Positions 12,892 through 17,906 of a stretch of DNA of 17,906 bases are shown here, piece by piece (the stretch's first letter is position 1; each line of letters starts with the position of its first letter). The stretch spans positions 1-17,906 of the forward strand of contig JAFVYE010000087.1 in assembly GCA_017500745.1 (NCBI GenBank), written 5' to 3'. Under the pieces are notes generated by a model. That model did no database searches. It saw nothing but the letters and a program-made list of their open reading frames with translations, and was not told the origin of the DNA. The DNA comes from Clostridia bacterium (GTDB lineage: Bacteria > Bacillota > Clostridia > Christensenellales > CAG-917). The translations under genes and the position numbers were made by a program.

Positions 12892-14238
12892 ATGTCTTAT
12901 ATTGCAGAAGTCATTGAGCAAACAAAATTGAAAAATCCCGGTCAACCTCAATTTATGCAAACAGTTGAGGAAGTGCTTGGCTCAATCGCCCCCGCAGTTG
13001 AACAGAATGAAAAGAAACTGCGCAAAAACGTCATTTTGGAACGTCTTGTTGAGCCCGACCGTCAAATCATCTTCCGTGTTCCTTGGATGGATGACAACGG
13101 CGTGTATCACGTCAACACCGGATATCGTGTCCAATTTAACAACGCAATCGGACCTTACAAGGGTGGCCTCCGCTTCCAAAAGGACGTCAACCTTGACACA
13201 ATGAAGTTCCTTGCATTTGAACAAACCTTCAAAAACAGTCTTACCTCACTCCCCATGGGCGGTGGTAAGGGTGGTAGTGACTTTGACCCCACCGGCAAGA
13301 GCGATGATGAAATCATGCGTTTCTGCCAAAGCTTCATGAACGAACTCTATCGTCACATCGGTCCCAACATGGACGTCCCCGCAGGTGATATGGGTGTTGG
13401 CGGAAGAGAAATTGGCTATATGTTTGGTCAATACAAAAAGATCGTGGGCGACTATGAAAACGGCGTCCTCACAGGCAAAGGCCTCTCCTACGGCGGAAGT
13501 CTTATTCGCCCTGAAGCAACCGGCTTTGGCGCAACCTACTTCCTTGACGAAGTGTTGAAGCACGAAGGTCAATCCATTGAAGGAAAGACATTCTGTCTTT
13601 CTGGCTTCGGCAACGTGGCATGGGGCGCATCAAAGAAGATTGACGAGCTGGGTGGCAAGGTTGTCACACTCTCCGGCCCCGATGGATACGTCTACGACCC
13701 CGATGGCGTCACCGGCGAAAAGATTGACTATCTCCTTGAAATGCGTGCATCCAACCGCAACAGAGTCCAAGACTACTCCGACAAGTTCGGTTGCGACTTT
13801 GTGGCAGGCAAAAAGCCCTGGGGCAACGTCAAGGCAGACATCTATATGCCCTGCGCACGTCAAAACGAAATCCTTCTTGACGATGCAAAAGCAATGGTTG
13901 CACTGGGTGTGCCCATCCTCAACGAAGTGTCAAATATGCCCACCACCAACGAAGCACTTGCCTACTTGCAAGCACACGGCGTCTTGGTCACACCTTCAAA
14001 GGCAGTCAACGCAGGCGGTGTTGCAACAAGCGGTCTTGAAATGAGCCAAAACAGCGAGCGTCTTTCATGGCAAGCAGAGGAAGTTGACAGACAACTCAAA
14101 AACATCATGAAAGGCATCCACGATCAAATCTGTGACGCCCTTGAAACATACGGTCTCCCCTACAACCCCGTTGCAGGTGCAAACCTTGCAGGTTTCAAAA
14201 AAGTTGCAGACGCAATGCTTGCACAAGGCATCTACTAA
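12892..14238 (+). CDS. gdhA: Glutamate dehydrogenase (hexameric, class I)
   Basis: Interconverts glutamate with 2-oxoglutarate and ammonia, linking carbon and nitrogen metabolism in the cytoplasm. 448 residues, the usual length of the hexameric 50-kDa enzymes. Visible are the substrate-binding GPYKGGLRF (Lys 90), the catalytic block PMGGGKGGSDFDP (Lys 126), and the Rossmann motif SGFGNVAWGA near residue 235. Clostridial members may use NAD or NADP; I could not settle the cofactor by eye. I chose ATG 12892, which has GGGAGGA 3-9 bases upstream; an upstream in-frame TTG at 12880 overlaps that site. It is a single-gene unit with its own promoter and terminator. Confidence 0.96.
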   Translation: MSYIAEVIEQTKLKNPGQPQFMQTVEEVLGSIAPAVEQNEKKLRKNVILERLVEPDRQIIFRVPWMDDNGVYHVNTGYRVQFNNAIGPYKGGLRFQKDVNLDTMKFLAFEQTFKNSLTSLPMGGGKGGSDFDPTGKSDDEIMRFCQSFMNELYRHIGPNMDVPAGDMGVGGREIGYMFGQYKKIVGDYENGVLTGKGLSYGGSLIRPEATGFGATYFLDEVLKHEGQSIEGKTFCLSGFGNVAWGASKKIDELGGKVVTLSGPDGYVYDPDGVTGEKIDYLLEMRASNRNRVQDYSDKFGCDFVAGKKPWGNVKADIYMPCARQNEILLDDAKAMVALGVPILNEVSNMPTTNEALAYLQAHGVLVTPSKAVNAGGVATSGLEMSQNSERLSWQAEEVDRQLKNIMKGIHDQICDALETYGLPYNPVAGANLAGFKKVADAMLAQGIY

Positions 14239-14268
14239 AAACAGGTGTTCTAATCAGCTCAATATATC

Positions 14269-14298
14269 AAAAACGGCGCTCGTTGGGCGCCGTTTTTT
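14269..14298 (+). terminator. Terminator after gdhA
   Basis: A5, ACGGCGC (14273-14279), 7-base loop, GCGCCGT (14287-14293), T6. Its first arm shares ACGGCGC with the terminator at 8790-8819. Confidence 0.9.
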
Positions 14299-14312
14299 AG
14301 TACACAAAAATA

Positions 14313-14341
14313 TTGACTTTGCACCGTTGCCGTGATATAAT
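14313..14341 (+). promoter_or_regulatory. Strong promoter of the SCIFF gene
   Basis: -35 TTGACT (14313-14318), exactly 17 bases, -10 TATAAT (14336-14341). This is the best match to consensus in the window. Transcription near 14348 gives a ~26-base leader with GGAGG (14364-14368) before the ATG. Confidence 0.85.
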
Positions 14342-14373
14342 TGTTAAAAATCTTGATTTTTATGGAGGCAGTT

Positions 14374-14523
14374 ATGAAGCACATCACAACATTGAAAACC
14401 CGTGACCTTTGCAAGAGCGCACAAAACGGTGGCTGTGGCGAATGCCAAACCTCATGCCAATCTGCATGCAAAACCAGCTGTGGCATCGCAAACCAAAAGT
14501 GCGAAAGCACCAAAAAGAACTAA
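14374..14523 (+). CDS. SCIFF ranthipeptide precursor
   Basis: A 49-residue member of the SCIFF family ('six cysteines in forty-five residues'), the conserved Clostridia peptide that a radical-SAM enzyme crosslinks with thioethers. The sequence has the family's leader MKHITTLKT and core GGCGECQTSCQSACKTSC. The six family cysteines are 21, 24, 28, 32, 36 and 43, and there is an additional Cys 13. In the characterised Clostridium thermocellum peptide the thioether joins Cys 32 to Thr 37; here residue 37 is Gly. ATG 14374 is set by GGAGG 5 bases upstream and by the family N-terminus; earlier in-frame Met codons lie between promoter and ribosome site. The maturase gene follows. The biological role of SCIFF peptides is not settled. 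Confidence 0.95.
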   Translation: MKHITTLKTRDLCKSAQNGGCGECQTSCQSACKTSCGIANQKCESTKKN

Positions 14524-14592
14524 TCAGCAACTCTATCTGCACAAGCTTATGGCACGTGCATAGGAAATTTTGTCCACACAGGATAAAACGTG

Positions 14593-14634
14593 GCACACTA
14601 AATTCACCTACCACGTGAAAGTAGTGTGCTTTTT
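14593..14634 (+). terminator. Terminator or attenuator between SCIFF gene and maturase gene
   Basis: GCACACTA (14593-14600), inner stem TTCAC/GTGAA (14603-14607 with 14615-14619), TAGTGTGC (14622-14629), T5. An alternative stem ACGTGG/CCACGT (14588-14593 with 14611-14616) would break it. Partial readthrough would keep maturase levels below peptide levels. Confidence 0.78.
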
Positions 14635-14648
14635 AGTTTATTTGACAA

Positions 14649-16025
14649 ATGATTCATCAATTCAAACAATCAGGTCTTGGGGTTGTTGTTGACGTATTTT
14701 CTGGTGCAATCCACCTCGTTGACGACTTGGCCTATGACCTCATTTCAATGTACGAGTCCTCCTCAAAGGACCAAATTGTTGACACTCTCGCAGACAAATA
14801 CTCTCACGAGGGCGTTTGCCGTGAAGAAATTGAGGAGTGCTACCATGACGTCACCTCCTTGAAAGAGGATGGAAAGCTGTTTTCTCCCGACACTTTTGCC
14901 TCAATTTCAACAAAGTTGAAAGAAAAAACTTCCGGCGTTGTAAAAGCGCTTTGTTTGCACGTGGCTCACTCTTGCAACCTCAACTGCTCCTACTGCTTTG
15001 CCTCCCAAGGCAAATACTCTGGCGAGCGTGCCATCATGAGCGAGGAAGTGGGCAAGCGTGCCCTTGATTTCCTCATTGAAAACTCCGGCACACGTCACAA
15101 CCTTGAGGTTGACTTCTTTGGCGGAGAGCCCCTAATGAATTTTGACGTTGTCAAAAATCTTGTGGCATACGCAAGACAACGTGAAAAGGAAACTGGCAAA
15201 AACTTCCGCTTTACTCTGACAACCAACGGCGTGCTCATTGATGATGACGTCATTGACTTTGCCAACCGTGAAATGAGCAACGTGGTGCTCTCACTTGACG
15301 GCAGAAAGGAAATTCATGACCGCTTCCGTGTTGACTACGCAGGCAAAGGCAGTTTTGACAAAATCGTGCCCAAGTTCCAAAAGCTTGTTGAAGCACGTGG
15401 TGGCAAGGACTACTATATGCGTGGCACGTTCACTCACGCCAACCCCGACTTTGTCAACGACATCCGCACCATGCTTGACCTTGGGTTCAACGAGCTCAGC
15501 ATGGAACCCGTGGTTTGTGCTCCCGATGATCCCTCTGCCCTCACGGACGGCGACCTTGAAATTGTCATGAAGCAATATGAGGAGCTTGCTCATCTCATGC
15601 TTGAAAGACGCAGTCAAGGCAAGCCCTTCACCTTCTATCACTACATGATTGATCTCAGCGGTGGCCCTTGCATCTACAAGAGAGTGTCCGGCTGTGGCAG
15701 TGGCACAGAGTACATGGCAGTCACCCCTTGGGGCGACCTCTACCCTTGCCATCAATTTGTTGGAGATGAAAAGTTTAAGCTTGGCGACATCTACAACGGT
15801 GTCACCAACACCGACCTCCAAAACGAGTTCAAAAAGTGCAACGTCTATGCCCATCCCGAGTGTAGCGACTGCTGGGCAAAGCTCTATTGCTCTGGTGGAT
15901 GTGCCGCCAACGCATATCACGCAACCGGCTCAATCACAGGCATATATGAAAGTGGATGCAAGCTGTTCCGCAAGCGTATGGAGTGCGCCATTTTCATTGA
16001 AGCAATCAAGTCCATTGAGGAGTAA
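14649..16025 (+). CDS. SCIFF maturase, thioether-forming radical SAM/SPASM enzyme
   Basis: Installs Cys thioether links in the SCIFF peptide encoded just upstream. 458 residues. Residues ~1-85 form the N-terminal peptide-recognition region (FSGAIHLVDDLAYDLISMY). The radical-SAM motif CNLNCSYC has cysteines 109, 113 and 116, binding the SAM-cleaving 4Fe-4S cluster, followed by FFGGEP. The C-terminal SPASM domain carries the auxiliary-cluster cysteines in CGSG, YPCHQF, CSDCWAKLYCSGGC and a later Cys. The start MIHQFK fits the family N-terminus, but no Shine-Dalgarno is visible in the T/A-rich 15 bases upstream, and a terminator-like hairpin lies right before it. Low translation seems likely, fitting a catalyst for an abundant peptide. 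The stop is 1 base before the next ATG. Confidence 0.95.
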   Translation: MIHQFKQSGLGVVVDVFSGAIHLVDDLAYDLISMYESSSKDQIVDTLADKYSHEGVCREEIEECYHDVTSLKEDGKLFSPDTFASISTKLKEKTSGVVKALCLHVAHSCNLNCSYCFASQGKYSGERAIMSEEVGKRALDFLIENSGTRHNLEVDFFGGEPLMNFDVVKNLVAYARQREKETGKNFRFTLTTNGVLIDDDVIDFANREMSNVVLSLDGRKEIHDRFRVDYAGKGSFDKIVPKFQKLVEARGGKDYYMRGTFTHANPDFVNDIRTMLDLGFNELSMEPVVCAPDDPSALTDGDLEIVMKQYEELAHLMLERRSQGKPFTFYHYMIDLSGGPCIYKRVSGCGSGTEYMAVTPWGDLYPCHQFVGDEKFKLGDIYNGVTNTDLQNEFKKCNVYAHPECSDCWAKLYCSGGCAANAYHATGSITGIYESGCKLFRKRMECAIFIEAIKSIEE

Positions 16026-16026
16026 A

Positions 16027-17358
16027 ATGAACACCCCCATCACCACCTTTGTAAAAAACTACGCCCTTTCATCATCCGTGCGTTTGCATATGCCCGGACA
16101 CAAGGGCGTTTCTCTTTTTGGTGGGGAGCTTTATGATATAACCGAGGTTGACGGCGCAGACGTTTTGTACTCTGCAAAAGGCATCATCCTTGAAAGTGAG
16201 ATGAACGCAACTGCCCTCTTCGGCAGTGCAAAAACCCTCTATTCAACAGAGGGCTCATCTCTGTCAATAAGGGCAATGATGCACCTTGTCAAAACCTATG
16301 CTTTGTCCACAAATCGTGATGCAAAAGTGATTGCCTATCGCAATGCGCACAAAACTTTTGTGTCGGCATCTGCACTCGCTGGAGTTGACGTCAAATGGTT
16401 GTATTCAACCGAAAACAGCATTTTAAGTTGCAAAATTGACCTGTCAACCCTTGAAAGTGCAATTATAAATGAAAATCCCGTGGCCGTTTACGTCACCTCG
16501 CCCGACTATCTTGGTCACATTGAGGACGTCAAGTCGTTGGCGGACGTCTGCCATCGTCACGGGGTGTTGCTCCTTGTTGACAACGCTCATGGAGCATATC
16601 TCAAATTTGCAAAAGACGGGGCTCATCCCCTTGATCTTGGGGCGGATCTTGTGTGCGACAGCGCCCACAAAACCTTGCCTTGTCTTACGGGCTCGGCCTA
16701 TCTCCACGTGGGCAAAACTGCTCCTGACTTTTTCAAGGACAATGCCGAAAACGCCCTGTCCTTGTACGCAAGCACAAGCCCGTCTTATCTCATTTTGCAG
16801 TCACTTGACAACTTCAACAAGCTGATTACAGACACGACCTCCTACTTTGACAACACGGCACGTCTTGTTGAAGGATTAAAGGCCAAACTTGCCTCGCTCA
16901 ACTATGACGTTGTTGGCAATGAACCTCTCAAAATCACCCTTGCCACAAAGAGCTTTGGCTATCTTGGAGGGGAGGTTGCGTCCATCCTCAAAGACGGTGG
17001 CGTTGTGGTTGAATTTGCAGATGATGATTACGTCACAATGATGTTTTCTCCCTGCAACACCCACCTTGACTTTGAAAGGACCGAGAGCGCACTCACGGCT
17101 CTTGCACCCAAAAAGTCAATCCTCACCACGCCCCCTCACTCCCCTATTTTGAAGCAAGGCATGCCCCCAAAGGAAGCAATTTTTGCCCCCTGTGAATCCG
17201 TGGCAGTAAAGGACTCTTTGGGCAGAATTTTGTCCTCTCCCACGGTGTCCTGCCCCCCTGCGATACCTGTGGCAGTCTGTGGCGAAATCATTAATGAAGA
17301 TGCCGTGAAGTGCTTTGAATATTACCATATAAACACAATCCTTGTGGTCAAGGAATAA
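16027..17358 (+). CDS. Orn/Lys/Arg decarboxylase-family PLP protein
   Basis: 443 residues from ATG 16027. It is a fold-type I PLP enzyme of the bacterial basic amino-acid decarboxylase group: MPGHKG (22-27) near the start, DNAHGA (185-190) with the cofactor Asp and stacking His, and DSAHKTLP (211-218) whose Lys 215 would bind PLP. The length fits the short Bacillus-type proteins (YaaO-like) rather than the ~700-residue inducible enzymes, and the N-terminal wing domain is absent. Members make polyamine precursors such as agmatine or cadaverine; substrate cannot be read here. The frame stays open upstream to 15649, inside the maturase, but the family N-terminus and GAGGAG 5 bases before 16027 fix the start. 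It is co-transcribed with the maturase. Confidence 0.9.
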   Translation: MNTPITTFVKNYALSSSVRLHMPGHKGVSLFGGELYDITEVDGADVLYSAKGIILESEMNATALFGSAKTLYSTEGSSLSIRAMMHLVKTYALSTNRDAKVIAYRNAHKTFVSASALAGVDVKWLYSTENSILSCKIDLSTLESAIINENPVAVYVTSPDYLGHIEDVKSLADVCHRHGVLLLVDNAHGAYLKFAKDGAHPLDLGADLVCDSAHKTLPCLTGSAYLHVGKTAPDFFKDNAENALSLYASTSPSYLILQSLDNFNKLITDTTSYFDNTARLVEGLKAKLASLNYDVVGNEPLKITLATKSFGYLGGEVASILKDGGVVVEFADDDYVTMMFSPCNTHLDFERTESALTALAPKKSILTTPPHSPILKQGMPPKEAIFAPCESVAVKDSLGRILSSPTVSCPPAIPVAVCGEIINEDAVKCFEYYHINTILVVKE

Positions 17359-17386
17359 TCTGATAAAAATCAAAAAGGAAAATACT

Positions 17387-17906
17387 ATGGGCAAAACAAC
17401 CAAAAAGGTGGCAAAAAAGGCCGCCAAAAAGGCAGTGAAAAAGGCCTACAAGAAAAACCCTAAAGCATTTGTCATCTCTCTTGTCGCCATCGTATTTGTG
17501 GTGGCAATCGCCGTGGCTGTGCTTTACTTTGGATTCCCCGAAAAGTGGGATATGATCATAGATATGATCGTTGTGGGCAATGGCCCCAACAACAGCAGTG
17601 GGGACAGCACCCTCCAAAGAGGTGATGGCGAACTCCAAATTCACTTTGTCAACGTTGGACAGGGCGATTGCATATTGATTCTGTTCCCAGACGGCAAGGA
17701 GATGCTCATTGACTGCGCCAACTACAATGACAATGGCGAAATCAGGACGCAAACCCTTGGCTATCTTGACAACTACATCACAGACGGCCAAATAGATTAT
17801 CTCATGGTCACTCACGGAGATAGCGACCACATCTATTTTATGGATGAAGTCCTCTACGCCTACGACGTGGACAATATCTATATGCCCTTCATTTTGGCAG
17901 AGCCTA
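17387..17906 (+). CDS. Membrane-anchored metallo-beta-lactamase-fold protein, 3' end outside window
   Basis: The frame is open from ATG 17387 to the end of the window (173 residues seen). ATG is preceded by AAAAAGGAAA about 6 bases upstream. The first 25 residues repeat Lys-Lys-Ala/Val (KKVAKKAAKKAVKKAYKK), then comes one membrane helix (about 27-49) and a linker with Gly/Asn/Ser. The external part begins like a ComEC-type metallo-hydrolase: IHFVNVGQGDCILI (about 85-98), MLIDCA, and the metal motif THGDSDHI (about 142-149), which fits HxDxxDH-class sites. ComEC-like domains are thought to act on DNA or nucleotides, but free-standing versions have unknown targets. The lysine repeat would lie in the cytoplasm and could bind nucleic acid; that is inference. 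It shares direction with the decarboxylase gene, 28 bases apart. Confidence 0.85.
   Translation, partial: MGKTTKKVAKKAAKKAVKKAYKKNPKAFVISLVAIVFVVAIAVAVLYFGFPEKWDMIIDMIVVGNGPNNSSGDSTLQRGDGELQIHFVNVGQGDCILILFPDGKEMLIDCANYNDNGEIRTQTLGYLDNYITDGQIDYLMVTHGDSDHIYFMDEVLYAYDVDNIYMPFILAEP

Noticed and set aside
15649..16026. N-terminal extension of the decarboxylase-family protein
   Set aside because: It lies wholly inside the maturase gene in another frame, while ATG 16027 has a good ribosome site and the family N-terminus.
17348..17830. A 160-residue minus-strand protein
   Set aside because: It is a shadow of the metallo-hydrolase gene, with no ribosome site and composition typical of an antisense frame.

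Overview
The window looks like chromosomal DNA from an anaerobic member of the Clostridia (Firmicutes), probably uncultured or gut-associated. The evidence is a SCIFF peptide with its radical-SAM maturase (a Clostridia marker), a class III (glycyl-radical) ribonucleotide reductase, a class I glutamate dehydrogenase, strong Shine-Dalgarno sites, hairpin-plus-T terminators and classical TTGACA/TATAAT promoters. I saw no rRNA, tRNA, transposase, integrase or CRISPR array.

Layout. (1) 1-4148, plus strand: the 3' part of nrdD with a fused redoxin domain, a thioredoxin-reductase-like flavoprotein lacking the NADPH motifs, a DEDDh exonuclease, and the NrdD activase nrdG, which appears frameshifted at its 3' end. 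(2) 4120-5725, minus: an ECF sigma factor with an overlapping RsgI-like anti-sigma gene. (3) 5822-7440, minus: pyrE and a YitT-family membrane protein. (4) 7631-8461, minus: a putative lipoprotein whose promoter, leader and first ATG are a near copy of those of pyrE. (5) 8435-8844: a non-coding gap with one copy of that promoter repeat and a striking array of short hairpins joined by ATGAATT/AATTCAT linkers. (6) 8845-12623, minus: two large membrane proteins that appear to be diverged tandem paralogues, behind a structured leader. (7) 12892-14238, plus: gdhA. (8) 14374-17906, plus: the SCIFF peptide, its maturase, an Orn/Lys/Arg decarboxylase-family protein, and the start of a membrane-anchored metallo-beta-lactamase-fold protein that runs off the window.

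How the genes fit together. The first cluster reads as an oxygen-free deoxyribonucleotide supply line: NrdG activates NrdD, and the flavoprotein plausibly re-reduces NrdD's redoxin domain, perhaps from ferredoxin rather than NADPH. The SCIFF peptide is driven by a near-consensus promoter, while its maturase sits behind a terminator-like hairpin with no visible ribosome binding site, which would give far more peptide than enzyme.

The strongest candidate for something undescribed is the hairpin array at 8616-8775. Four ATGAATT-type linkers in the left half can each pair with four AATTCAT linkers in the right half, and every gap between linkers holds its own small hairpin with a different stem. 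The predicted shape is a ladder of stacked four-way junctions. Its flanks carry a 24-25 bp direct repeat derived from a terminator, as if the element had been inserted there.
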